A stretch of 64,000 nt of DNA from Brucella haematophila (GCF_005938105.1 NZ_VCPE01000009.1:124001-188000), one strand, 5' to 3'; positions 18,555-28,545 are shown, numbered from the stretch's first letter. A program made the numbers and translations. Notes: generated from the letters alone by a model not told the origin.

Positions 18555-19400
18555 ATGTCCGGTGGCGTCCTTCTGATCGTCCTCTTTGGCGCGTTTCTTC
18601 ACGCGAGTTGGAACGCTATCGTCAAAAGCAGCGGCGACAAGTTTTTCGCAGCCGCCAGCGTGACCGGGGCTGCCGGTTTCATCGCTCTGTTCATCGTGCC
18701 ATTTCTGCCGATGCCGAACTCGGTGAGCTGGGTCTATATCCTGATGTCCACCGTCACCCAGACTTTCTATATGTCACTGGTGGCGGCGGCCTATAAATCC
18801 GGCGATATGAGCGAGGCCTATCCGATCATGCGTGGCACACCGCCCTTGCTCGTCGCGCTGGTCAGTGCGCCGCTGGTGGGCGAAGTCATGGGCTGGAAAA
18901 GCTGGCTCGGCATTGTGTTCATCTGCTCGGGCGTGTTGGCCATGGCGCTGGAAGCAAGGCGGCGCAATCGCGGTACCTCCAGCCGCACGGCCATTCTGGC
19001 ATTGACCAATGCTGGCTTTATTGCCGGTTACACGATCATCGATGGTCTTGGCGTGCGGGCGTCCGGTGCACCGCTTTCCTATACATTGTGGTTGTTTGTC
19101 ATCAATGCTGTGCCGCTTGCCGGTTGGGCGCTCTATCGCGAACCGGACCGGTTCATCAGCTATATGCGCAATCGCTGGCGTCCGGCATTGATCGGCGGTG
19201 TCGGAACACTCGGTTCCTACGGGCTGGCGCTCTGGGCGATGACCATGGCCCCGATTGCGGTGGTGGCTGCCTTGCGCGAAACCGCCATTCTTTTCGGCAT
19301 GATCATTTCTGCGGTCGTGCTGAAGGAAAAAGTGGGGCTACCGCGTTTTGCGGCAGCGGCGCTTATTGTGCTGGGTGCCATCACGCTTCGCCTGTCTTAG
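18555..19400 (+). CDS. EamA/DMT-family transporter
   Basis: A 281-residue inner-membrane protein with ten hydrophobic spans arranged as two EamA repeats, typical of drug/metabolite exporters. The substrate is not predictable. The second repeat contains the usual LRETAILFGM and a C-terminal LGAITLRLS. Its TAG stop is formed by the first bases of a 144-base repeat. It is divergent from rlmJ, with a 125-base gap that must contain its promoter. Confidence 0.88.
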   Translation: MSGGVLLIVLFGAFLHASWNAIVKSSGDKFFAAASVTGAAGFIALFIVPFLPMPNSVSWVYILMSTVTQTFYMSLVAAAYKSGDMSEAYPIMRGTPPLLVALVSAPLVGEVMGWKSWLGIVFICSGVLAMALEARRRNRGTSSRTAILALTNAGFIAGYTIIDGLGVRASGAPLSYTLWLFVINAVPLAGWALYREPDRFISYMRNRWRPALIGGVGTLGSYGLALWAMTMAPIAVVAALRETAILFGMIISAVVLKEKVGLPRFAAAALIVLGAITLRLS

Positions 19401-19542
19401 AGCCTGTTCCAAAAGTCGCCCTGTGTGGCTGCAAATGGCAATTTCCTTCATTCCGGTGCTCACGTACCCAAAAGTACGCTCCGCTCCGGTACTCGAAAAT
19501 CACCATTTTCGCGCACACATGCCGCTTTTTGATTCAGGCTCT
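19399..19542. repeat. 144-bp repeat with AGAGCCTG termini
   Basis: Terminal inverted repeats AGAGCCTG and CAGGCTCT bound an internally palindromic body, with arms such as CGTACCCAAAAGTACG, GCTCCG and AAAATCACCATTTT. It resembles a MITE or REP-like element with no coding capacity. Only one copy is in this window. It provides the stop codon of the upstream gene. Confidence 0.6.
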
Positions 19543-19601
19543 TAGCAACTCTCTGTAGAAAACATATTTCGCCGTGTGAGCGCTTGCGGTAATAAAGAAA
19601 T

Positions 19602-21719
19602 ATGAACGAGCAAGTTTCCAAATCCAATATCAAGATCGGCCATTCGGCGTGCCCGCATGACTGCCCGTCCACCTGTGCGCTCGATATCGAGCTTCTGGAC
19701 GAGCGTACCATCGGTCGTGTGCGCGGCGCGAAGGACAATAGCTATACGGCTGGCGTGATCTGCGCCAAGGTCGCGCGCTATGCCGAACGCGTTCATCATC
19801 CTGACCGTCTGAAGCACCCGCTGGTGCGCTCTGGCGCTAAGGGCGCTGGCGAATGGAAACAGGCTTCCTGGGAAGCCGCACTCGATTTGATTGCCGAACG
19901 GTTTTTGAAAGCCGAAGCCGAATATGGCAGTGAAAGCGTCTGGCCCTATTATTATGCGGGCACGATGGGGCTTGTTCAGCGCGATTCCATCAATCGCCTT
20001 CGCTTTGCCAAGCGTTACTCCAATCAGTTCGACAGCTTCTGCACCAATATGGCCTGGACGGGCTATTTTGCCGGAACGGGAAGCCTGATCGGCCCGGACC
20101 CGCGCGAAATGAGCAAGGCCGATGTGGTGGTGATCTGGGGCACCAATGCCGCCGCCACGCAGGTCAATGTCATGACCCACGCCGTGCGTGCGCGCAAAGA
20201 GCGCGGTGCGAAGATCGTCGTCATCGACATCTATGCCAATGCGACCGTGCGGCAGGCTGATATGGGCATTGTACTCAAGCCCGGCACCGACGGCGCTTTC
20301 GCCTGTGCGGTGATGCATGTTCTGTTCCGCGACGGCCTTGCGGACTGGGATTATCTGGAACGCTATACCGACGACCCGAAGGGGCTGGAAGCGCATCTCG
20401 GCTCGCGCACGCCGGAATGGGCGTCGGCGATTACAGGGCTGAGCGTTGAGGAAATCGAAGCCTTCGCGCATCTGGTCGGCAAGACCAAGCGGACCTATTT
20501 CCGCCTTGGCTACGGCTTCACCCGGCAGCGCAATGGCGCAGTGAACATGCATGCCGCGGCGTCGATTGCCTGCGTCACCGGCGCTTTTCTCCATGAAGGC
20601 GGCGGCGCGTTTCACTCGAACGCCAACATCTTCAAATTCGACAAGCGCGAAATTGAAGGCCGGGCGATGCAGGACAAGACCATCCGTTTCCTCGATCAGT
20701 CGAAGATCGGGCGCATTCTCACCGGTGACCGTGAAGCGCTTTATGACGGCCCGCCCGTCATGGCGATGCTGATCCAGAACACCAATCCGATGAATGTGAC
20801 GCCTGAACAACGTCTCGTCCGCAAAGGTTTTGCGCGCGAAGATCTGTTCGTCACCGTGCATGAGCAGTTCATGACCGATACGGCCAAGATGGCTGATGTC
20901 GTGCTGCCCGCCACCACATTCCTCGAACACGACGATATTTATCGCGGCGGCGGCCAGCAGCATGTCGTGCTCGGGCCAAAGCTGATCGAACCTTATGCCG
21001 AGGCGCGACCGAATATTTTCGTCATCAACGAGCTGGCCAACCGGCTGGGCGTTGGTCATCTGCCGGGCTTTTCAGTCGATGAACGCACGCTGATCGACAA
21101 TATGAATGCCAATAGCGATTTGCCGCATTTCGATGAACTGAAAGAGCGACGCTTTATCGACAAGCAGCCGCCTTTTGAGGAAGCGCATTACATCAAGGGT
21201 TTCAAATGGCCCGATGGCAAATTCCGCTTCCGTCCTGATTGGACCGGAAGCCCTGCGCCGGACCGTCCGCCGGAAGTCATGGGCCTGCAAGGGCCGTTCG
21301 AGTCGATCCCGGAATTCCCGGATTACTGGGAAGTCATCGAAAAGGCAGATGCCGAGCATCCGTACAGGCTCGCGACATCACCGGCGCATAATTTCCTGAA
21401 CTCGACCTTTGCCGAAACGCCAACCTCGCTTGCCAAGGAAATTCGGCCTGAATTGCTGATCCATCCGGATGATGCGGCGGAATTGGGCATTGCGGATGGC
21501 GAGCGGATCGAGATCGGCAATCATCGCGGTGAAGTGGTGTTGCATGCCGTGCTGCGCGCTGGTCAGAAGCGTGGCGTGGCGGTGTCGGAAGGCATTTTCC
21601 CCAATGCGTCATTCGAGCGCGGTGAGGGGATCAATACGCTGATCGGCGCCGAACCCGCCGCTCCCTATGGCGGTCTGGCTGTCCATGATACCAAGATCTG
21701 GATCAGAAAACTGGCATAA
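19602..21719 (+). CDS. Molybdopterin oxidoreductase
   Basis: A 705-residue enzyme of the DMSO-reductase superfamily. A [4Fe-4S] site lies at the N-terminus (CPHDCPSTC followed by VICAKVARYAERV), then the large molybdopterin domain and a C-terminal dinucleotide-binding domain (about residues 590-700, FAETPTSLAKEI, GERIEIGNHRGE). There is no Tat signal, so it is cytoplasmic. No small subunit, cytochrome or chaperone gene is adjacent, and the electron partner is unknown. Candidates within the family include BisC-like and biotin/methionine sulfoxide-like reductases; the substrate is not decidable by eye. A bidirectional terminator follows. Confidence 0.85.
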   Translation: MNEQVSKSNIKIGHSACPHDCPSTCALDIELLDERTIGRVRGAKDNSYTAGVICAKVARYAERVHHPDRLKHPLVRSGAKGAGEWKQASWEAALDLIAERFLKAEAEYGSESVWPYYYAGTMGLVQRDSINRLRFAKRYSNQFDSFCTNMAWTGYFAGTGSLIGPDPREMSKADVVVIWGTNAAATQVNVMTHAVRARKERGAKIVVIDIYANATVRQADMGIVLKPGTDGAFACAVMHVLFRDGLADWDYLERYTDDPKGLEAHLGSRTPEWASAITGLSVEEIEAFAHLVGKTKRTYFRLGYGFTRQRNGAVNMHAAASIACVTGAFLHEGGGAFHSNANIFKFDKREIEGRAMQDKTIRFLDQSKIGRILTGDREALYDGPPVMAMLIQNTNPMNVTPEQRLVRKGFAREDLFVTVHEQFMTDTAKMADVVLPATTFLEHDDIYRGGGQQHVVLGPKLIEPYAEARPNIFVINELANRLGVGHLPGFSVDERTLIDNMNANSDLPHFDELKERRFIDKQPPFEEAHYIKGFKWPDGKFRFRPDWTGSPAPDRPPEVMGLQGPFESIPEFPDYWEVIEKADAEHPYRLATSPAHNFLNSTFAETPTSLAKEIRPELLIHPDDAAELGIADGERIEIGNHRGEVVLHAVLRAGQKRGVAVSEGIFPNASFERGEGINTLIGAEPAAPYGGLAVHDTKIWIRKLA

Positions 21720-21720
21720 T

Positions 21721-21756
21721 AAAAAGCCGCGCCGAATATCTTCGGCGCGGCTTTTT
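21721..21756. terminator. Bidirectional terminator
   Basis: A 16-base perfect stem starting AAAAAGCCGCGCCGAA with a TATC loop; A- and T-runs on both sides let it end the oxidoreductase on the plus strand and the DUF992 gene on the minus strand. Confidence 0.95.
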
Positions 21757-21775
21757 CAATAAAGCAGGCTAATGC

Positions 21776-22300
21776 TTAACCGGCGTAGTTCAGGCGCAGG
21801 CGGGAAACGCCGACTGCTGCATTGAGGCCGCGCTGGCCCTGAACCGAAATCGGCTGCAGCGAGATGGTCTTCCACGAACCGCCAGTCAGGATGTTCGTGC
21901 CGAAGCCGATGCCGATGGCTGCATTGGCCGAAGCGCCGACATAACGGCCCTTGAGCGCGCCTTCCGGACGAACGGTCGGAGCCCAAACGGCCCAGGCAAC
22001 AGTGCCGCCATTGATGAAGCCGACGTCAACGCCGAGCTTGGTGATGGTGCCGGTGTAACGTTCCAAAGGACCACGACCGCGCACAGGGCGGAACACACAA
22101 TCAACATCCTGCTGGCTGCCGATGATTACACCGATCGCCGGGGAAATGTCGCAGGTCAGGGTGCCGACTTCCGAACGCGGCTGCGTGCGACCCGAAGCGG
22201 GAGGAGCTACGAAGTCTGCCGCGATGGCGGGAGCGGTGACAGCAATGCCGGAAATGACGGCCATTGCGGACAGGAAGGAAGTCGAAAAACGGAGAGACAT
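21776..22300 (-). CDS. DUF992-family exported protein
   Basis: A 174-residue protein with a clear signal peptide (about residues 1-28, ending APAIAA). The mature part matches DUF992: GTLTCDISPAIGVIIGSQQ, CVFRP, YTGTITKLGVDVGF and a C-terminal sheet-rich domain. This family is common in Rhizobiales and its function is unknown. The start at 22300 is chosen because it begins the signal peptide and follows AAGAGGA-type purines. Confidence 0.85.
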   Translation of the reverse strand: MSLRFSTSFLSAMAVISGIAVTAPAIAADFVAPPASGRTQPRSEVGTLTCDISPAIGVIIGSQQDVDCVFRPVRGRGPLERYTGTITKLGVDVGFINGGTVAWAVWAPTVRPEGALKGRYVGASANAAIGIGFGTNILTGGSWKTISLQPISVQGQRGLNAAVGVSRLRLNYAG

Positions 22301-22488
22301 GATCTTGTCCTCTTCTTGAACACATATTGAAAGAGACGGGTCTGAATGGGCTCGTCTCAATAACGGGGATTGCCGAAGCAAGTTCCCTTACAATCAAGAA
22401 TTAGAGCTTTTTGCGGGAAATTAAAGTTTTATTAACAAAAAACTTGGGGTGTGATGAATTTGTCGCGCATAAGCGCCGGTAAGCGCCC

Positions 22489-23121
22489 TCAGGCGCTCAC
22501 AATCATGGCGTCGGGCCTCGCATCGGGAAGAGGCGCATCGTCGTCCTTCCGGCCGCTGGCAAACTGCCGCAGAACAAGCGGATAAATGCGGTGTTCGGCT
22601 TTCAAAACGCGTGCGGCCAGGGCGTCGGCGGTGTCGCCTTCGATGACAGGTACGGCGGCCTGGGCCAGAATGGGGCCTTCATCCATGCCTTCCGTCACCA
22701 GATGCACGGTGCAGCCCGCAAGCTTCACACCGGCGTCGATGGCGCGCTGATGCGTGTGCAAGCCGGGGAACAATGGCAGCAGGGAAGGGTGGATGTTGAG
22801 GATGCGTCCTTCATAAGGCGCGATAAAACGCCCGGACAGAAGCCGCATATAGCCAGCGAGGCAGAGAAGGTCCGGCTTCAATGCGGCCAATGCGGCGAGG
22901 ATGGCATCTTCATGCTCGTCCTTCGACGCAAAATCCTTGCGTTTGAAAACCTGCGTGACAATGCCAGCGGCTTGCGCCTTGGCAAGGCCGCCTGCTTCTG
23001 CCTTGTCGGAAAAGACCGCGACGATTTCCGCCGGAAAATCGGGTGTCTGTGCAGCCCGGATCAGCGCCTCCATATTGGAGCCGCCGCCGGAGATGAAGAT
23101 GACGACCCGTTTACGGCTCAT
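22489..23121 (-). CDS. purN: Phosphoribosylglycinamide formyltransferase
   Basis: A 210-residue enzyme that formylates GAR with 10-formyl-THF in purine synthesis. Catalytic blocks are intact: LNIHPSLLP (Asn and His) and DEGPIL (Asp). The start overlaps the purM stop (ATGA), so the two are translationally coupled. The sequence ends with a short non-conserved tail. Confidence 0.97.
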   Translation of the reverse strand: MSRKRVVIFISGGGSNMEALIRAAQTPDFPAEIVAVFSDKAEAGGLAKAQAAGIVTQVFKRKDFASKDEHEDAILAALAALKPDLLCLAGYMRLLSGRFIAPYEGRILNIHPSLLPLFPGLHTHQRAIDAGVKLAGCTVHLVTEGMDEGPILAQAAVPVIEGDTADALAARVLKAEHRIYPLVLRQFASGRKDDDAPLPDARPDAMIVSA

Positions 23122-24197
23122 AGCGCCAGCGTGCCCTTGTAGACGACGCCGTCCTTTTCGCGCGCGATCATGCGACCGAGCGTGACGACCTGTTCACCTT
23201 CGGCGACGAGGGCTGCGACCACTTCGTCAACCTTTTCAGGCGTGACGACGGCGATCATGCCGATGCCGCAATTGAAGGTGCGCAGCATTTCGACAGGCTC
23301 CACGCCGCCAGTTTTGGCAAGCCAGGAGAAGACCGGCGGTACGGCAATTGCCGTCAGATTGACTTCGGCCGCCAGACCTTCCGGCAGAACGCGCGGAATA
23401 TTGTCGGGGAAACCGCCGCCGGTGATATGCGCCAGCGCCTTGATGCCATCGGAAGCGCGGATGGCTGCAAGCAGCGGCTTCACATAGATGCGGGTCGGAG
23501 TGAGAAGCGCTTCGCCCAGCGTCGAACCCGGCTGGAATGGCGCATCGGACTTCCAGCCAAGGCCGGACAGTTCAACGATGCGGCGCACCAGCGAGAAGCC
23601 ATTGGAATGAACGCCGGAAGAGGCGAGGCCGAGAATGATATCGCCTTCGGCAATATCGCCGCGCGGCAACAGCCGGTCGCGCTCTGCCGCACCCACGGCG
23701 AAACCGGCCAGATCATAATCGCCATCGCGATACATGCCCGGCATTTCAGCGGTTTCGCCACCGATCAGCGCAGAGCCTGCCTGACGGCAGCCTTCGGCAA
23801 TGCCTGCAACGATGTCGACGCCCTGATCGGGCGACAGCTTGCCGGTTGCGTAATAATCGAGGAAGAAGAGCGGCTCTGCCCCCTGCACGACCAGATCGTT
23901 CACGCACATGGCGACGAGGTCGATGCCCACTGTGTCGTGCTTGTCGGCATCAATGGCGATCTTCAGCTTGGTGCCCACGCCATCATTGGCGGCAACCAGA
24001 ACGGGATCCTTGAAGCCAGCCGCTTTCAGATCGAAGAGGCCGCCAAAACCGCCGATTTCGCCATCCGCACCGGGGCGGCGCGTCGAACGGACGAGCGGCT
24101 TGATCTTTTCAACCATCAGGTTTCCGGCATCGATATCGACACCTGCCTGCGCATAGGTCAGGCCATTGTGGCCGGCGAGCTTGTTTTCCGAGGTCAT
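23118..24197 (-). CDS. purM: AIR synthetase (phosphoribosylaminoimidazole synthetase)
   Basis: A 359-residue ATP-dependent enzyme that closes the imidazole ring in purine synthesis. Family blocks include [45 protein letters not shown] and the C-terminal [12 protein letters not shown]. The ATG at 24197 gives the expected N-terminus ([15 protein letters not shown]); an earlier in-frame codon adds ten unrelated residues. It is first in the purM-purN pair and divergent from the permease at 24485, so the promoter lies in 24198-24484. Confidence 0.97.
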   Translation of the reverse strand: MTSENKLAGHNGLTYAQAGVDIDAGNLMVEKIKPLVRSTRRPGADGEIGGFGGLFDLKAAGFKDPVLVAANDGVGTKLKIAIDADKHDTVGIDLVAMCVNDLVVQGAEPLFFLDYYATGKLSPDQGVDIVAGIAEGCRQAGSALIGGETAEMPGMYRDGDYDLAGFAVGAAERDRLLPRGDIAEGDIILGLASSGVHSNGFSLVRRIVELSGLGWKSDAPFQPGSTLGEALLTPTRIYVKPLLAAIRASDGIKALAHITGGGFPDNIPRVLPEGLAAEVNLTAIAVPPVFSWLAKTGGVEPVEMLRTFNCGIGMIAVVTPEKVDEVVAALVAEGEQVVTLGRMIAREKDGVVYKGTLAL

Positions 24198-24484
24198 GGC
24201 CTGCTCCTGAAACTGGGTGCTATCCACCTGCGCGCAATGACACGAGATGGCTTTGCCCGCAAGGTCATCAAGCGGGAAAAGCGCAAAACTCTGCCGGATT
24301 CTGCCCAGTTTTTCGCAGGACCGGTCATGTCTGTGTCAATATAGACGGCTGTTGCACTGGCTTTGCATTTCGCACAGCCCGGTCTACTCTTATCTAAAGA
24401 ATGAGCCGTGCATCAGCGATAAGGTGACGGTAATGCAATTCTGATATTGTTTTGCCAGCAGGTCTTTGCAGAGAACGGAACCAT

Positions 24485-25789
24485 ATGGTCAAGAAACCGA
24501 CGCCGACACGCCAGACGGGCACCAAGACGGATACGAACAGAACTGGCGCCGCTGTTTCGGCTGAGAGCGGCAGCAAAGTCATTCGTCAAAAGGATGCCAT
24601 CGCCTCGGACGGCAATATCCATGTTAATGTCGAGGTGGGCGGTTTCACGGGCACGACGGTACGGCGTCAGGCGATGTTCTGGGTCGCGACAATGGCCGTG
24701 TTCGTGCTGTTTCTGGTGGTTTTCAGCTCGGTTCTGCTGCCCTTTGTGGCGGGCATGGCTCTGGCTTACTTCCTCGACCCGGTGGCTGACCGGCTTCAGC
24801 GCTTCGGCCTGTCCCGTATGACGGCAACCGTCGTCATCCTGCTGGTTTTCCTGATTGCACTCGTCGTTGGCCTGATGATCATCGTGCCAATTCTGGCAAC
24901 ACAGCTTGCCGATTTCATTTCCAAAGTGCCGGGCTATATCACCCAGTTGCAGTCGTTGCTCGCCAATGAAAATTCGCAATGGCTGAAGAAATATATCGGC
25001 ATCGACAGCTCGGTCATTCAGCAAAATCTGAGCGCGCTGCTTCAGCAGGGTGCTGGTTTCATGACCACGCTGCTCCAGTCCCTGTGGAATTCGGGGAAAT
25101 CGCTGATCGATATTGCAGGGCTTTTCGTGGTCACGCCGGTGGTTGCCTTCTACATGCTTCTCGACTGGGACCGCATGGTCAACCGCATCGATTCCTGGGT
25201 GCCGCGCGCGCAACTTCATACGGTGCGCCAGATCGCGCGCGAAATGAATGCAGCGGTTGCAGGCTTCATTCGCGGGCAGGGCACGCTCTGCCTCATTCTG
25301 GGTACTTATTATGCCCTCGGCCTTACCCTCACCGGACTCAATTTCGGCCTGTTGATCGGCTTTTTTGCCGGTTTGATCTCCTTCATTCCCTATATCGGTT
25401 CGTTTGTCGGTCTGGCACTCGCTATTGGTGTGGCGCTGGTGCAATTCTGGCCTGACTGGATCATGATCTGTGCCGTTGCGGCGGTGTTTTTCATCGGCCA
25501 ATTCGTGGAAGGAAATATTCTCCAGCCCAAGCTGGTCGGCTCGTCGGTCGGCCTCCATCCGGTGTGGCTCATGTTCGCTCTGTTCGCGTTCGGTTCACTG
25601 TTCGGCTTCACCGGAATGCTGGTTGCGGTGCCCGCTGCGGCGGCAGTCGGGGTGCTTGTGCGTTTTGCCTTGAATCGCTATCTCAATTCACCGATGTACG
25701 ATCCTGCCTTTCGTCGTCGCGACCCTGATGCGGGACCGCTGATCGAGGCAGGCGAGAATGCAGGCCCGAATGCAGGCAGGGACAAATGA
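24485..25789 (+). CDS. AI-2E/PerM family membrane protein
   Basis: A 434-residue polytopic membrane protein of the AI-2E transporter (PerM/YdiK) family. A polar N-terminus (about residues 1-55) is followed by roughly eight spans and the family block GLISFIPYIGSFVG near residue 295. Members include Na+/H+ exchangers, AI-2 exporters and proteins of unknown substrate. It lies directly before hdaA, as in many Rhizobiales genomes where this order is kept. The start at 24485 is chosen over an upstream TTG because MVKKPTPT is hydrophilic and follows a purine-rich site. Confidence 0.87.
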   Translation: MVKKPTPTRQTGTKTDTNRTGAAVSAESGSKVIRQKDAIASDGNIHVNVEVGGFTGTTVRRQAMFWVATMAVFVLFLVVFSSVLLPFVAGMALAYFLDPVADRLQRFGLSRMTATVVILLVFLIALVVGLMIIVPILATQLADFISKVPGYITQLQSLLANENSQWLKKYIGIDSSVIQQNLSALLQQGAGFMTTLLQSLWNSGKSLIDIAGLFVVTPVVAFYMLLDWDRMVNRIDSWVPRAQLHTVRQIAREMNAAVAGFIRGQGTLCLILGTYYALGLTLTGLNFGLLIGFFAGLISFIPYIGSFVGLALAIGVALVQFWPDWIMICAVAAVFFIGQFVEGNILQPKLVGSSVGLHPVWLMFALFAFGSLFGFTGMLVAVPAAAAVGVLVRFALNRYLNSPMYDPAFRRRDPDAGPLIEAGENAGPNAGRDK

Positions 25790-25828
25790 GACTGAACCGC
25801 AATCTGGACGGGTGTGCGGGAGGCAGCG

Positions 25829-26551
25829 ATGCGTGACGCCCCGCGTCAGATTCCGCTGAATCTTGAACACCAGCCCGGTTATCATCGCGAGGACCTGATC
25901 GTTACGGGCTCAAACCGTGCGGCGATCGACCTTATCGACCGCTGGCCGAACTGGGTGTCGCCGGTGACGATTCTGGCTGGGCCTACCGGCGCGGGCAAGA
26001 CGCATCTCGCAGAAGTCTGGCGCGCGGGCACGGATGCGCTTCTGGTTGATCCAGCGCGCATTACGGATGAAATTGTACAGGCTGCGGCAGAGCGTGCGGT
26101 GCTGATCGACGATATTGGTGGCGCGGCCTTCGATGAAACAGGGCTGTTTCACCTGATCAACAGTGTTCGCCAACATGCGGCGCAGGGCTTCGGGCCGTCG
26201 CTTTTGATGACGTCGCGCCTGTGGCCCGCGAACTGGAACGTAAAGCTGCCTGACCTCGCATCACGGCTGAAAGCGGCAACCGTGGTTGAAATCGCCGAGC
26301 CGGACGATTTGCTGCTGTCGGGTGTTATTCACAAGTTGTTTGCAGACCGTCAGGTGAGCGTTGAGCCGCATGTCGTGACCTATCTGGTCAGCCGGATTGA
26401 ACGCTCGCTTCTGTCTGCGATCCAGATCGTCGATAAGCTGGACCGGGCGGCACTGGAGCAGAAGACCCGCATCACGCGGGCGCTGGCGGCACAGGTGCTG
26501 GCCGATACTGACGCCCAAGCGGGCGGCCAAACAGGCGACAAGGCAGGCTGA
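25829..26551 (+). CDS. hdaA: HdaA, replication-initiation control ATPase
   Basis: A 240-residue AAA+ protein resembling the ATPase half of DnaA. The N-terminus RQIPLNLEH is the beta-clamp-binding motif seen in Hda/HdaA, the Walker A is GPTGAGKTH and the Walker B is VLIDDIGG. Alphaproteobacterial HdaA with the sliding clamp promotes hydrolysis of DnaA-bound ATP and blocks re-initiation. The ATG at 25829 follows GGGAGG; an upstream GTG adds only five residues. The next gene starts two bases after its stop. Confidence 0.92.
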   Translation: MRDAPRQIPLNLEHQPGYHREDLIVTGSNRAAIDLIDRWPNWVSPVTILAGPTGAGKTHLAEVWRAGTDALLVDPARITDEIVQAAAERAVLIDDIGGAAFDETGLFHLINSVRQHAAQGFGPSLLMTSRLWPANWNVKLPDLASRLKAATVVEIAEPDDLLLSGVIHKLFADRQVSVEPHVVTYLVSRIERSLLSAIQIVDKLDRAALEQKTRITRALAAQVLADTDAQAGGQTGDKAG

Positions 26552-26553
26552 CG

Positions 26554-27429
26554 GTGAAAATAGTCGTCACGGGGGCAGGCGGATATATTGGCAGCGCGGT
26601 TGCGCGGCAGTTGCATGACGAAGGGCATCAGGTCACGCCCCTCTCTCGCAACGATCTGGCAGATGCGGATTTTTCAGGCATTGAGACCGTCGTGCATTGC
26701 GCAGCCCTTGCGCATCGCACGGGCGCGGAACGACCCGATGCCGATGCCTTCGACGCCGTCAATCATCGGCTGACCGTCGAACTCGCCGCAAAGGCGAAAC
26801 TGGCGGGCGTAAAACGCTTCATCTTCGTTTCGACCATCTACACCATTGCCGGAAACCCGTCGCCGCTCACGCCCGACATGCCGCTGTCGCCAAGGGCAGA
26901 TGATGACTATGGACGCGCCAAGGCAAAGGCGGAAGCGGCACTGCTGGCGATGACCGGCATCGAGATCGTCATTGCACGTCCCGTACTCGTCTACGGTCCC
27001 AGCGCGCGCGCCAATCTCCGGGCCTTGATGAAACTCTGCGATAGCGCATTTCCGCTGCCTTTCGGCATGGCGAACAATCAGCGCAGCTTCGTGTCGTTGC
27101 AAAATGCCGCCCGCGCACTTGTATTCCTGTCGCAGGCTTCTGCCGAGAAAGTCGCCGGGCGAGTGTTCCATCTGGCCGAACCCAAGCCACGTTCAACACG
27201 CGAGCTGGTATCCATCGCCCGCCGTGCCATGGGGCGTCCGACGCGGCTTCTCCCCTTGCCGCCAGTGCTGATGCGCTTGCTGCTGACGGGTCTCGGCAAA
27301 AAGGGGCTTTTTGAGCAGTTGTTCGGTGATCTAGTGGCGGATACGTCGTCGCTGATCGCAGCCGGGTTTGAATATCTCCCCGGTGACCCGCAGATTGAAG
27401 CCATGGCTTTGGGATCCCGAAAAGCCTAG
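26554..27429 (+). CDS. NAD-dependent epimerase/dehydratase
   Basis: A 291-residue extended SDR. It has a GTG start two bases after hdaA, the nucleotide site VTGAGGYIGSA and the catalytic YGRAKAKAE (Tyr-x3-Lys). It resembles UDP-glucose 4-epimerase or similar surface-sugar enzymes, but the substrate is not known. Its 3' end overlaps the convergent SH3 gene by four bases, so neither has room for its own terminator. Confidence 0.85.
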   Translation: MKIVVTGAGGYIGSAVARQLHDEGHQVTPLSRNDLADADFSGIETVVHCAALAHRTGAERPDADAFDAVNHRLTVELAAKAKLAGVKRFIFVSTIYTIAGNPSPLTPDMPLSPRADDDYGRAKAKAEAALLAMTGIEIVIARPVLVYGPSARANLRALMKLCDSAFPLPFGMANNQRSFVSLQNAARALVFLSQASAEKVAGRVFHLAEPKPRSTRELVSIARRAMGRPTRLLPLPPVLMRLLLTGLGKKGLFEQLFGDLVADTSSLIAAGFEYLPGDPQIEAMALGSRKA

Positions 27430-28241
27430 TTCTTGTCCCCAACCGCTTTGGGCGGGACGATGCGGGACTGCGTCTGCACTGGCGCGCTTTTTGCCACTTC
27501 CGGCTTTTTGGTCACCGAACCGGTAATCAGCGTTGCGCTATCCGGTTTGTTACGACCGCCGACAAGCTGATCCTCATGCACCCAACCGATCATATTGGTC
27601 TTCGGAACGATAATGCGATGCCAGCGACCAGTTTTACCGTAGGAGCGCATCTCGCGCCCTTTTTCCACGGTGCCGATGGCTGCCGATTTATCCCAGGCAT
27701 TCTTGTGAATGGTAAGCTGCGTTCGGGCATAGACCACCGAAGGTGAATGCGCAGGCGTGTTGACGCCGCGCGGCGGCATCATATGTGGGCCGGTAGGCGC
27801 TGACGTGACGACCTGATTGGTCGGACGCGGCGGCTTTGGCGCCTGAACGGTGACTTGAGTGGGCGCTTGCACTGCTGCCTGCTGAACGGGCTTCTGTACA
27901 ACAGGCGCAACAGGTGCAGACGGACGCGGCACAGGGCCAACGGCAGCACCGTAATCCTTGTCCTTCGACGGCGCGGTCGGCTCTGGAGCTTTGGCGGTAA
28001 CGGTCGGCTTGCTCTCCGTGCGGGGCGCCGTCGATGCGAATGGATTGGTCGCGGAACGCTGGAACAGGGAGACCAGCGCGTCCTGCGGGCTTTTATGCTG
28101 CGATGTGGCCCACAGGCTGAAAGCGCCGAGACCGAGGATAGCTGCCAGCGCCAGAACGGGCGCAGACGAACCAGATCCGCCCTTGGTGGTGCGGGCCCTC
28201 TTTTTCGGTGCAGCCTTTCGGGCAGGCTTCCGTGCAGCCAT
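27426..28241 (-). CDS. SH3-domain protein with TM anchor
   Basis: A 271-residue protein. A basic N-terminus with many Lys/Arg (about residues 1-22) precedes a membrane span (about 27-46). A long Pro/Ala/Gln-rich linker follows, and then a bacterial SH3b domain at about 170-235 (VVYARTQLTIHKNAW... through GWVHEDQLVGG). SH3b domains bind peptidoglycan or other envelope ligands. The layout suggests an inner-membrane protein reaching the wall across the periplasm. No enzymatic domain is seen. Confidence 0.85.
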   Translation of the reverse strand: MAARKPARKAAPKKRARTTKGGSGSSAPVLALAAILGLGAFSLWATSQHKSPQDALVSLFQRSATNPFASTAPRTESKPTVTAKAPEPTAPSKDKDYGAAVGPVPRPSAPVAPVVQKPVQQAAVQAPTQVTVQAPKPPRPTNQVVTSAPTGPHMMPPRGVNTPAHSPSVVYARTQLTIHKNAWDKSAAIGTVEKGREMRSYGKTGRWHRIIVPKTNMIGWVHEDQLVGGRNKPDSATLITGSVTKKPEVAKSAPVQTQSRIVPPKAVGDKN

Positions 28242-28346
28242 ATGTCTGACCCCTGTTCGAATCGCGATGGCTAGACGCTAACAAGTCTTCCTTCGCATTT
28301 CGTTACCTGAGGATGATCGGGCGATGGCTGGCCCGCCAAATAGAAA

Positions 28347-28364
28347 ACGCCGCTTTCGCGGCGT
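28347..28364 (-). terminator. Terminator of the 51-residue gene
   Basis: ACGCCGC/GCGGCGT with a TTTC tetraloop; on the minus strand the stem is followed by TTTCTATTT. Confidence 0.7.
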
Positions 28365-28389
28365 CTCTAATTCATTGTGAAGAAGCTAA

Positions 28390-28545
28390 TCAGTGTCCGG
28401 ACGTCTTGCCGTCACAGGAAGTTTCGCCGGAAACCTTATCCTGTTGTTTCTGGTTCGATTCCTGCTCTTCAACTGCGTCGCGCCACTGGGCCCATTCGCG
28501 TTCGTGACGACGATAAAGTTCATCGGAAACAGTCTGGATACTCAT
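28390..28545 (-). CDS. Small hydrophilic protein (51 aa), unknown
   Basis: A short gene starting MSIQTVSDELYRRHE and ending in KTSGH, rich in Glu, Gln and Arg and likely to be helical for its first half. GGAGG stands eight bases before the ATG and a terminator hairpin follows the stop, so expression signals bracket the frame on both sides. There is no known family. It lies between the SH3 gene and a tiny membrane protein, on the same strand as both. Confidence 0.6.
   Translation of the reverse strand: MSIQTVSDELYRRHEREWAQWRDAVEEQESNQKQQDKVSGETSCDGKTSGH

Noticed and set aside
19542-21059. 505-residue minus-strand frame opposite the oxidoreductase
   Set aside because: Shadow of a complete, recognisable enzyme; composition rich in His and Arg is typical of antisense frames in this genome.
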